Below are positions 55,901 to 61,414 of a DNA stretch of 64,000 nucleotides, piece by piece. A model generated the notes under the pieces. It was given only the letters and a program-made list of their open reading frames with translations. It made no database searches and was not told the origin of the DNA. A program made the position numbers and the translations under genes. Positions within the stretch are counted from its first letter, which is position 1, and the number at the start of each line of letters is the position of its first letter. Source of the DNA: Alligator mississippiensis (taxonomy: Eukaryota > Chordata > Crocodylia > Alligatoridae); NCBI RefSeq assembly GCF_030867095.1, contig NC_081835.1:40035892-40099891 (forward strand). Direction: 5' to 3'.

Positions 55901-57314
55901 GTGCTTTTTAAAGCTGTGGTCCAGGAGAGGCATGGCAAGTTTCAGGAATGCTTCCACAAAGAGGCGGCCATACTACAAGCACAGAAAGTTGATAAGTACA
56001 ATGCATGATTATTTTTAACAGACAAACAAACTTGAATTCCTCTTTGAATAAGCTGTAGTGAGTCCCGCACTAGCTGGGAAGTTAGTTAACTAGTAACAGT
56101 GAAGTCAATCTCTTCTAAAGTTCTATTACAGACCCCTCCTGAGTTTTGTGGCAGATTTAGATACCCATGTTCTTCAAGGCGTAACACTGTAATCCAATGG
56201 CAAACAAGACAGGTAGCTTTGTAGGGCAGGACTTCATCCTTTGCTAGTGGATAAACCATCCAGTAAACACTGAGGCAGACATATCCTGAGCACAAAATGG
56301 AATGGATAGGGCATGGATAGACATGAAAAAGAAAAACAAAACAGCACTTACTGGAAGAGGAAGTGTGTTAGTTTGACCTGGCTCCCCAGTGTCTGTATAG
56401 ACGGGTCACTTCAGTGGGGCTTTTTGGTGCTTTTATCTAAAGCTGATTCAATCAGCTATTAGATAAAACCACCAAAAAGCTCCACTGAAGCGCCCCATCT
56501 ATACAGACATTGGGCATGCTGGGACAAATTAATGTGATGCCTCTTTAAAGCATATGATGTGCTTGGTGCAGGGGTGAAAGTAAACTGTTTTTTGGGGCTT
56601 TTTTCACATCTGTAAGCCACCATGTAGAATAATGAAGCAGCCAGTTTGTAACTCCCAGCTGAAATAGGAATACATGAAAGGATATGTATTGCCTCCCTCT
56701 AGGTTAATCATAAAAGCTGCCTATGGCTGCCATTCTTGGTCTGAGACTTCTCCTCCACAGCTAACTGGGTATGGGGAAGGGAAGGGAAATAGAGGAGGAT
56801 GGATGGGAAAAAAAGCAGAACCACAGAGGGGGAAGAAGTGAGAGAAAACACTGGCAGTACAGCACCAATACCATCACACTGTCACTGTTGTTAGCGAGCT
56901 TTGGACAGGAATGATGGCAAACATTCTCAGAGCAAGGACATTTGGGCTAGGGATATAAATATTGTTTAAAAATTTGTTTAACCACTTTTGGTTAAATGAT
57001 TAACCGATAACACAGCAGCTCAGAGAGCTGCTGCTAGGAGCCGCTCCCAGGCTCCCTGGGTCCTTTGACTGGAAGAAGGGGGCAGGGGAAGAAGAGGCAA
57101 GCCCAGTCAGACAACACAACCCACTAAAGCCCTGGGTTGGGAGGCAGGGAGCACCTGTAAAGCTAATCGGTTAATTGATGTCTGAGTCATTAGGCTGCTC
57201 CCTGTCTACCGAAAGAACAATCCAAAAAAGTCTGTGGTACAAGCTGCTTTTCTCTAGTCTTCAGTTATTGCTTACCTTCAGACAGTTGCTGAGCACAGGT
57301 CTGCTGTCAAATAC
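25863..57314 (-). CDS. FANCD2: FANCD2, Fanconi anaemia D2 protein, 3'-terminal six coding exons (partial gene)
   Basis: FANCD2 is the nuclear DNA-crosslink-repair protein that is mono-ubiquitinated with FANCI and clamps DNA. Six exons were found by matching the conserved C-terminal order: [13 protein letters not shown] (57314-57276), [11 protein letters not shown]... (55972-55898), [19 protein letters not shown]... (51267-51193), [19 protein letters not shown]...NRDLQ (31167-31021), [16 protein letters not shown]... (27353-27270) and [15 protein letters not shown]...SQN-stop (25943-25863). All have AG acceptors; donors are GTAAGC, GTGAGG or GTATTT. Lengths are 39, 75, 75, 147, 84 and 81 bp, all phase 0. 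The acidic, Ser-rich tail is typical of the family. No exon matching the preceding conserved segment (human WNMAVRDFSILINLIK) was found before position 64000, so the rest lies outside. The introns are heavily filled with transposons but the exons look intact. Confidence 0.95.
26000..27260. other. FANCD2 intron without recognised features
   Basis: Intron between the last two coding exons. Open frames are short and lack known domains. I see no repeat family with recognisable ends. Confidence 0.6.
27270..27353 (-). other. FANCD2: FANCD2 exon, 84 bp
   Basis: Encodes [16 protein letters not shown] followed by an acidic, Gln-rich run. The start matches the human GEEIKSQNSQES segment. Acceptor AATTCAG, donor GTATTT, phase 0. 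Confidence 0.9.
28205..28342. mobile_element. Near-perfect palindromic MITE, 138 bp
   Basis: The two halves, AGTGTCATGTGTATCAGCATC... and ...GATGCTGATATATACATGACACT, are reverse complements over almost the whole length, centred near 28273 (CTCATTGAATGAG). This suits a MITE or foldback made of two joined ends. It lies just left of a Harbinger transposase relic and may be its terminal part. Confidence 0.8.
28540..29369 (+). pseudogene. PIF/Harbinger transposase relic with DDE residues retained
   Basis: Plus-strand pieces are [20 protein letters not shown] and [20 protein letters not shown] (helix-turn-helix, about 28720-28850), DDTNIPIL (first Asp, about 28940), [21 protein letters not shown] (second Asp, about 29197) and [16 protein letters not shown] (Glu, about 29310). 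Spacing matches HARBI1-type transposases. The frame is broken several times between these blocks. It differs clearly from the copy at 10553-13290, so it is another family. The host intron belongs to FANCD2. Confidence 0.82.
29540..30030 (+). mobile_element. CR1 LINE 3' fragment
   Basis: Encodes the CR1 ORF2 C-terminus ([61 protein letters not shown]). It then has the 3' tail with TCCTTTCCAACCCTAATTTT and a CTATGATTTTATGATT terminus. It is a 5'-truncated insertion inside the Harbinger region, and a third CR1 subfamily in this window. Confidence 0.9.
30060..30640 (-). pseudogene. Possible Harbinger accessory gene remnant
   Basis: Minus-strand frames here are rich in charged and polar residues and sit where the second (SANT/Myb-like) gene of the neighbouring Harbinger relic could lie, separated from it by the CR1 fragment. 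No domain was identified. Weak, based on position only. Confidence 0.25.
31021..31167 (-). other. FANCD2: FANCD2 exon, 147 bp
   Basis: Encodes 49 residues, [19 protein letters not shown] to [14 protein letters not shown]. Acceptor AAATTTAG, donor GTGAGG, phase 0. This is the most conserved of the six exons. Confidence 0.96.
31775..32525. repeat. Long imperfect inverted repeat (foldback)
   Basis: Arms of roughly 340-400 bp (about 31780-32115 and 32121-32525) are inverted copies. For example GTGCCATATCACATGGGCCC at 31963 mirrors GCCTAAGTGATATGGCAC at 32258. Many overlapping open frames on both strands come from this structure. Confidence 0.85.
32905..33026. mobile_element. hAT right end, same family as the 10886 element
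   Basis: CATGGATTTTGGGG...TTTTTTATCAGAGA...ACCAGGATTCCTG matches the right end of the 10886-12657 element and ends in the same CCAGGAT(C/T)CCTG-type terminus. The left end was not located with confidence; the foldback at 31775-32525 is probably its interior. Confidence 0.65.
33830..34660. repeat. Unassigned, includes a short palindromic DNA-transposon relic
   Basis: TACCATATTTACTCAAAT (about 34016-34033) is a terminal motif of a widespread short DNA-transposon group. Inverted arms ACCTCCCAATAATTAGATTC (34058-34077) and GAATCTAATTATTGGAGGT (34120-34138) form a hairpin. The reverse of the terminal motif occurs at about 50076-50093. The remainder has no recognised feature. Confidence 0.5.
34669..35369 (+). 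mobile_element. LTR-like fossil, family B copy 1
   Basis: Begins TGTGG and ends CACA, with a TTATTTAAG promoter element (about 34925) and a CCAATAAAG poly(A) signal (about 35155). TGGTGGCAGCAG follows the end, where a primer-binding site would lie. A partial second copy lies at 58965-59130. It looks like a solo LTR; family undetermined. Confidence 0.55.
35391..36477 (-). mobile_element. CR1 LINE, 3' part of ORF2
   Basis: Minus strand, 5'-truncated. It encodes RT blocks ([34 protein letters not shown], with the catalytic FADD) and the C-terminal region ([40 protein letters not shown]). It ends in a CR1 3' tail whose terminus at 35391 reads CATAGAATTATAG on the plus strand. It is closely similar to the copy at 44110-48275 and relatively young judged by its long intact frames. 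It lies in a FANCD2 intron in the same orientation as the gene. Confidence 0.94.
36480..37430. other. Unassigned repeat-like sequence
   Basis: CATATGATTAGTGTGGCCC near 36599 is an inverted match to 38834-38853, so both belong to a dispersed repeat. The remainder (36650-37430) contains a (CA)n run near 37105 and a TTTAAA-type motif, but no family was recognised. Confidence 0.4.
37440..38105 (+). mobile_element. LTR-like fossil, family A copy 2
   Basis: Same order of shared segments as 19840-20695: AAAATACAAAAT, GATGCTTTGAAGCAGCTGAAC, a TATAAAA box (about 37712) and an AATAAA signal (about 38060). Sequence to about 38420 may be leader sequence of the same element. No recognisable coding region follows. 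Confidence 0.5.
38826..39219. mobile_element. hAT fragment, right end
   Basis: Ends AAATAATTGCCCGTCCCTG, matching the right end of the 21703-22892 element, including the preceding GGTAAGCGGCCCTCTGACC. The left end is uncertain. GC-rich open frames inside are not genes. Confidence 0.6.
39238..40885 (+). mobile_element. Tx1-clade LINE, ORF1 with zinc knuckles and start of ORF2
   Basis: ORF1 encodes [38 protein letters not shown] and three zinc-knuckle-like CCHC motifs ([43 protein letters not shown], about 40225-40375). The last has lost its final Cys. This is the ORF1 type of Tx1/Keno-group LINEs. A short segment after it reads [11 protein letters not shown], the start of an endonuclease, joined by deletion to a GGVIVLILK piece from its middle. 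The 5' part is acidic and rich in Glu/Lys with several stops. Confidence 0.75.
40885..41056. repeat. Palindromic MITE-like insertion in the Tx1 LINE
   Basis: Inverted arms GTTTTGGAGATGTTTTGG and CCAAAACACCTCCAAAATG flank a short centre. The right end GAAACTTTGCACAGCCC is hAT-like. No left terminal match was found, so the element is incomplete. Confidence 0.5.
41060..41570 (+). other. Possible Tx1-clade LINE 3' region
   Basis: A/G-rich sequence ending in AATAATAAAAAAG, directly before a second LINE copy. It would fit the 3' untranslated region of the upstream copy, but no coding block confirms it. Confidence 0.3.
41571..42470 (+). mobile_element. Tx1-clade LINE, ORF1 N-terminal part, second copy
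   Basis: Frames include [19 protein letters not shown] and [19 protein letters not shown], which occupy the position before the WTGAWK block in Tx1-type ORF1 proteins. It opens with the same AGGTTCC(C/T)ATC... word as the copy at 39238. It is cut off at about 42470-42495, where a Penelope-like element begins. Confidence 0.55.
42497..43722 (+). mobile_element. Penelope-like element, 3' half with GIY-YIG endonuclease and pLTR
   Basis: Encodes the RT thumb region ([40 protein letters not shown]), then the linker and a GIY-YIG nuclease: [20 protein letters not shown] and [19 protein letters not shown] (43013-43339). It has lost parts of the reading frame. The tail (about 43560-43722) is a pLTR ending TTGGTCTAATAAAAGATATC and contains a hammerhead-like core: CTGATGA at 43620-43626, stem II 43627-43642, AAAA 43643-43646. 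The RT palm is missing (5' truncation). It is the same family as the fragments at 1-225 and 3160-3900. Confidence 0.9.
43740..43890. repeat. AT/CA-rich microsatellite
   Basis: A (CA)n run near 43800-43812, a (TA)n run near 43834-43852 and further CA steps. A/T-rich flank, no genes. Confidence 0.85.
44475..45530 (+). pseudogene. CR1 ORF1: coiled coil plus SGNH-esterase-like domain (frameshifted)
   Basis: The first part has a coiled coil ([19 protein letters not shown], near 44670-44730). The second is an SGNH-hydrolase-like domain known in many CR1 ORF1 proteins: block [12 protein letters not shown] (near 45030), [10 protein letters not shown] (near 45200) and [11 protein letters not shown] (near 45450) with the block V Asp/His. 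A +1 frame change occurs between 45060 and 45088. The nucleophile Ser, the block III Asn and the His are retained despite the frame break. The antisense frame here is long but has no homology that I recognise. Confidence 0.85.
45690..48195 (+). pseudogene. CR1 ORF2: endonuclease and reverse transcriptase (several breaks)
   Basis: APE-type endonuclease motifs: [38 protein letters not shown] (near 46125) and [13 protein letters not shown] (SDH, near 46310). RT motifs: [66 protein letters not shown] and [11 protein letters not shown] (FADD near 47390). C-terminal region: [16 protein letters not shown]. Breaks seen are an in-frame TGA near 45829 (Trp expected), frame changes near 46020-46100, 46665-46770 and 46960, an internal deletion after VDFNEVRK (near 46420), and a TGA at 47688-47690 where Cys is expected. 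Confidence 0.9.
48398..48676. repeat. Head-to-head Penelope pLTR palindrome
   Basis: The left arm (from TGGCAGAGGTGATATCTTTTA) and right arm (ending ATATATCACTTCTACCA) are inverted copies of a pLTR-type end with TTTTATTAGACCAACTAGAT and its complement. The right arm has a degraded hammerhead-like core, CTGAAGA (48585-48591), hairpin, AAAAGC; the left arm has the same in the opposite sense. A run of AAAT units (48441-48467) lies in the left arm. Confidence 0.75.
48690..49170. other. FANCD2 intron, unassigned
   Basis: No recognisable domains or terminal repeats. A short C-rich stretch lies at 48725-48755. Confidence 0.5.
49178..49880 (+). mobile_element. Tx1-clade LINE, reverse transcriptase fragment
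   Basis: Frame 49192-49503 encodes [20 protein letters not shown] then [20 protein letters not shown] and [14 protein letters not shown], a YxDD catalytic box with the block before it. That is the Tx1/L1-side RT layout (MNG...G..RGPL...YMDD), not CR1 (FADD). Further frames ([18 protein letters not shown]) fit the C-terminal region. The copy is truncated on both sides. Confidence 0.78.
49890..51190. other. FANCD2 intron, unassigned
   Basis: A/T-rich and average sequence without recognised elements, apart from the TTGAGTAAATATGGTA motif near 50078 (see 33830-34660) and a short hairpin CAGAAATATTTCTAGCAGTG...TTGCTAG near 50970-51020. Confidence 0.5.
51193..51267 (-). other. FANCD2: FANCD2 exon, 75 bp
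   Basis: Encodes 25 residues ending [13 protein letters not shown], a strongly conserved FANCD2 stretch. Acceptor GGTTACAG, donor GTAAGC, phase 0. It is followed downstream by the 20-kb repeat-filled intron. Confidence 0.95.
51668..52638 (-). mobile_element. LTR-like fossil, family C
   Basis: On the minus strand it starts TGTGTCGCAGGGC and ends ACTTGTGACACA, giving TG...CA boundaries with short terminal inverted repeats, and a TTTAAGG promoter-like motif near the start. No internal region is present, so it looks like a solo LTR. Family undetermined. Confidence 0.45.
53058..54129. mobile_element. hAT-like element with GATTTAAATC-type end
   Basis: The left end CAGGGTGGATTTGATTTAAATC is a common hAT terminus in reptiles. 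The likely right end, near 54129, is strongly degraded (TTGATTTTTATCA). Flanking octamers CTTGCCAG (53050-53057) and ATTGCCAG (54130-54137) agree at 7 of 8 positions. Only remnants of coding sequence could be present; none was recognised. Confidence 0.6.
55379..55665. repeat. Imperfect inverted repeat (foldback) in FANCD2 intron
   Basis: GTTTTCAGAATGGGAGGGGG (55441-55460) and the region after it mirror CCCTTTCCAATTCTGAAAAC (55628-55647). The two arms share CAGCAGAGGGA and GGGGCGGG words in opposite sense. Centre near 55543. It may be a degraded hAT foldback; ends not defined. Confidence 0.65.
55898..55972 (-). other. FANCD2: FANCD2 exon, 75 bp
   Basis: Encodes 25 residues, [11 protein letters not shown] through SFKKHK, close to the human [11 protein letters not shown]...FRKHR segment. 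Acceptor CTTGTAG, donor GTAAGC, phase 0. Confidence 0.95.
56386..56513. mobile_element. Palindromic MITE, 128 bp
   Basis: Halves CCAGTGTCTGTATAGACGGG... and ...CCCATCTATACAGACATTGG are reverse complements across nearly the full length, centred at GATTCAATC (56444-56452). It lies in the FANCD2 intron between the 39-bp and 75-bp exons. Confidence 0.8.
56944..57180. mobile_element. hAT/MITE-like element with TTAACC-rich ends
   Basis: The left side TAGGGATATAAATATTG... GGTTAAATGATTAACCGATAA and the right side AATCGGTTAATTGATG form inverted TTAACCGAT words. GC-rich middle. No target duplication resolved. It ends about 95 bp from the 39-bp FANCD2 exon. Confidence 0.5.
57276..57314 (-). other. FANCD2: FANCD2 exon, 39 bp
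   Basis: Encodes [13 protein letters not shown], matching the human VFDSHPVLHVCLK segment. The acceptor is CCAAGCAG and the donor GTAAGC. Phase 0 at both ends. Confidence 0.92.
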
Positions 57315-57429
57315 CTGCTTGGAGAAAATGAGAAATCATAAGCTCAGGCTGTGGATAGGGGAAACAAACTTAACCAATTACATAAAAAACAGCATTTGCT
57401 GGGCCATGCCACTCTGCTGGGTGTAGGAC

Positions 57430-57596
57430 TCTGAAACTGGACTGAAATCATTCTTGGGTCTGAAGAGGGCAGGGGCTCTTATGTGATTGTATGGACCTGT
57501 TTGTATGTTTGTGGGTTTGGGACATGATGGGATGTTTAAGGTATTGTGTGTTTGGAGCTTTTGTGTAGGTGGGATGTGACTAGAAGAGAGGATGGG

Positions 57597-57630
<34 letters not shown>

Positions 57631-59330
57631 ACAATATTATAACCAGATGTCAAGAAACTAAGTAGTCACAGCTTGAGAAAAAGCACACTTACAACTGCAG
57701 AGACTGGCTAGGAAACAGAGTTCTTTGAGATGTGCCATTCACATGGACTCTACTCTTGGTGACCTTATACCCCAGGCACGTTAAGAGCAGATTCTTTTGG
57801 TAGCAGTCTATATCCATGGCCTAGATGTTTTTGTGTCCCTCTCCAAATGTTAGAGGGGCAGACTAGGCTTTACTAATATAGCATCCCAGAGGAGAGCTCT
57901 TGTATTGGCAGGGAAAGAGGGCAGATTGTAGGATTAACGTAGTAGACAAAAGTTCTTGCCAAATAAGTTATTGTAAGGTAATTAAGGTTTTGCCCTGGGT
58001 TTTCTGTTCCCTAGGCAAGTGTCCAAACCACTCTCTATTGGACTAAAATATGGGAGGGCTGTTTTCCATCTTCCCCCATTTTATTTTCAACAGGTATGTG
58101 CCTCAGGTGGCTGAACGTCAGGGCCAGGTTCCAAAACCCTGCCTCTGGGGCTCTGGAAATAAGCATCAGCGCAGTCCTCCACTAGGTCACAGCTCATGAA
58201 GGAAGGCAGAGTAGCAAGAAAAGGGGCCCCACTGGGGAAAGACCTCTTACTGCTGGCTCCGATTGTAAGTTCCCATCTACATAAGGCTTTCTATTTCCTG
58301 AGAAAGCTGCCTGGACAATGAGGCTCCTGCTGCGCTTGGACTGCCCTGCTGTTTCCGTTTCATGGGATGACCTCTCCCTGCTGGATCTCCTGGCAGGAAG
58401 AGGGGCTATGAAGCATGGATCCTGAGGCAGTGAGGAAGAATGGTGAGATGGTGGCCTGAGGGGACCACAGAGGAAGAGATGACTGAGGTGATGCAGACTC
58501 GACCTGCACCCCTAGCTGGTAGAGGGGTGGGAGCAGTGAGGATGGGGACAGATAGTGGAAGACAGTAGTTTGTGGTGTGGATGAGGACCTGTCCTGCTTT
58601 TTAGATGGATCATGAAAGCTTTTGAAGTTGGGCTGGAGTTTAGTCAGATGATTCTTCAGAAATTCCTGACGACAAAAATGGAGTTCCTCAATAGGCACCT
58701 AATTTAATAATATAATAGGAACCTAATAATGTAATTGTATAATTGTATTACTTATATATATTATATACTATGTATTATATACATTATATGTAACTATATA
58801 ATTATATAACTATAATTAATAGCTCTGCCTAAAGGCTGACTGAGACATTAGCTTTCAAGACCATAGTTCCTACACCGCTTTCTGGGAGACATGATCTTGG
58901 AAAGGACCCTACCCTGATTTTTTTTATTTTTGGAGCAGCTGCTTGTGGAAGAATCACACTCCCACACCTGTCTGCCTCACTGCTGCAAGCAGGCAGCCTC
59001 CTCCCTTCCCCCCACTCCCAATCTCATTTACTACTGAGCCTACGTGACTGTGTGGAGAAACTCCTGAGAGAAGTGGGGAGCTTGCTCGTCCTCTGTCCTG
59101 TGTAACCCTGAACTCTCACCTGAGTGGCTCACTGAAAGTGCAAAAATCAAAACGGAGGACTGGCAAATACAGGAAGGCTTGAGAGGGGAGGTGAAAAATA
59201 AGGAAAGGCAAAGAATCAAAGATGGGGCATGAAAGGGAACCTTTCTCTGTAGAGGATCAACAATTGGAAAGTTCAGGCCAAGGGTCTAAGATGGTGACAA
59301 GACTCAGCACTCAGGGGAGGGGAAAGGAAA
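57430..59330. repeat. FANCD2 intron with microsatellites and LTR-like fragment
   Basis: Contains a (GA)n run (57596-57629), an AT-rich run (58737-58822) and, at 58965-59130, a partial copy of LTR family B (compare 34669-34830). The open frame at 58360-58698 (minus) has no recognised domain. Confidence 0.6.
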
Positions 59331-59344
59331 AAAGTAAGGGAAAA

Positions 59345-61414
59345 CAATGATGATGAGCTCCTTTGCAAAACGATACCTATCAGGTTGGTCATTGCTTCAA
59401 TCAATGTTAGAAATATTCTAAGCATGAATAAGTGAGTAGAAGTAGAGGCATTCCTGGCTCAAGCACAAGCAGATATCATATGCCTGCAGGAATGTGGTAT
59501 ACCAGGGGGAGAGGGTTATGTTCACTTTGAGGAGAGAGGGACCTGGGAACTTTCACAATGACCTGGCACTAATGAAAATAGAGCACCTGGGGTGGTGGTT
59601 CTGGTGCGGAGCCCATAGATTAGAATTTGAAAGGTGATGGAAGTAGTGGGCAGGGTGATTTTACAGGTGAAATGTGAAGCAGATGGGAGGCTGTTTGTGA
59701 TAATAAGTATATATGCCCTGGCAGAAAGGAAAGCCCAGTATGTGGTATTGAATAAACTACCAACGAGCTTACCAGGATTCAAACCCAGTTTATTGCTGGG
59801 AGATTTCAACTGTCTAATATGCAGGCGGGAGATAAGAAAAGGGAGAGAGAGGGAAGGAATGGGTAAAACCTCCATACTGTTGAAACAAATCATGGAGGAA
59901 AACAGATTGCAAGATACGGAAAAGAGGGGCCCAGAGGAGGAATTGACATTCACTAGGGCTGACCTGACCATAAAGTTTCACTCAAGAATTGATCTTTATC
60001 TTTTTGTCTAAGTACTGGGGGCTGAAAGGCTTTGAGGTGGTGTCAAATTTCTTTTCAGACCATTTGATGTCAAAGACAAAGGCGGAGGTGGATCCTCACG
60101 TGGTGAAAGGGAACAGACTTTGGATGCTGAGTGTGGCACTCGTGAAGGAGGAGGTCACAAAGGAATACAAGGTCATGTATAGGATGGAGAACACTGAAAG
60201 AGCATTATGAGCCACATGGTAGGCAAATGTGAAGGAGCATATGAAAGTTTTCTTTGGAAAGATTGAGAGAGAGAGGATATGAGGAGGGATGGCATATGGG
60301 CAAGGAAGGATATGAGGTTTGTGGAATTTTTATGTATAATGGAACTGTTGAGAATATAAGGAGTGATGGAGGGATATGTGGAGTACCTGTACCCAGGGCA
60401 GATGGGGACTAAGCCAAGTGTGTAAAATATATAGATGATGTTAATGTCATCTGTCAAGTTCACCTATCCCTGGAAAGGGAACTGAGGCATACAGGTAAAT
60501 ATGGAAAGGTGGTGAGAACTAAGTTAGTGAAGAGTAGGTGCATGGTATGAGGATGTGAGGGATTTAAGCAGATTCAGGGTAAAGACCCTCAAAGAAGAGG
60601 GGCATGTGCCAGGAACTGATCTTGATCCAGAGCTGGAGAAACAATGTAGGGGAAAGTAATCAGTAAAGTGGCACAGTTACTGGGACTCTGGAGTTCACAG
60701 GAGCTGTGTTTGAATGGGAAGGTGAGGATAAACAAGGCACTGATTTTGCCATTACTGTTCTACATGGGGATTGTTTTCCCACCACAGTGGAGGATGGCAT
60801 GCAAGATCAGGAAGAAGTTGTGAGTTTCCTGAAAGTACCAGTGGAAATGCTTGGTGAAAGAGGGGCCAACTGTAGAGAAAAAGAATCTCAGAGGCATGTC
60901 TTCTGGGAAGGATACAGAGAGGCTAAGGACCACAGTGGAATGCCTTCTTGAGATACTGGTAGGGATACGGATTGTGACTCAAGAGCTAGTGCTGTGGGGA
61001 AAGTTCCTACAAACTGGAAAAGTGTGTGCAAGAAGAGGACATAAACTGATCATTTGTTTTAAAGATATGATTTGGAAACATTTGATTGCATATAGATGTG
61101 TACGGTAAAACCTGTACTATGCAAGGGAACATGAAGATCAGGGGAGGGAAAAGCTAAAAACAGGTGGCGGAGGGCCATATGGGCAGTTCTGTTATGAATG
61201 TTGTGCAAAATGTGGAATGTGCTATACACAGGGCATTTTTTCTTGTGCATAATATTGGCCAGAGAGGTTTTGTGTGTAACATTGTGTTGAATTTAGGTTT
61301 TGGATGGGGAAATGAATGAATCTGGTTTTGGTCTGTTCTACTGAAGTGAGAGAGATGTGCTTTAAGGTTAAATGTAATGGGTTCTTGGATTTAGGGGAAA
61401 GTTTGTCTTAAAAT
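59345..61414 (+). mobile_element. Tx1-clade LINE, endonuclease and part of reverse transcriptase
   Basis: Endonuclease: VIASINVRNI near 59390, ADIICLQECG (near 59470-59500), VVLVRSP, VVGRVILQVKCEADGRLFVI, GDFNCL (about 59800) and SRIDLYLFV. Then a deletion leads to KYIDDVNVICQVHLSLEREL (about 60427-60485), the YxDD region, and degraded C-terminal sequence to about 61414. Many stops. It is the same clade as the copies at 39238 and 49178. Confidence 0.8.

Noticed and set aside
58360-58698. Minus-strand frame considered as the next FANCD2 exon (FLKNHLTKLQPNFKSFHD)
   Set aside because: It does not match the conserved FANCD2 segment expected before VFDSRPVL, and no well-placed donor was seen.
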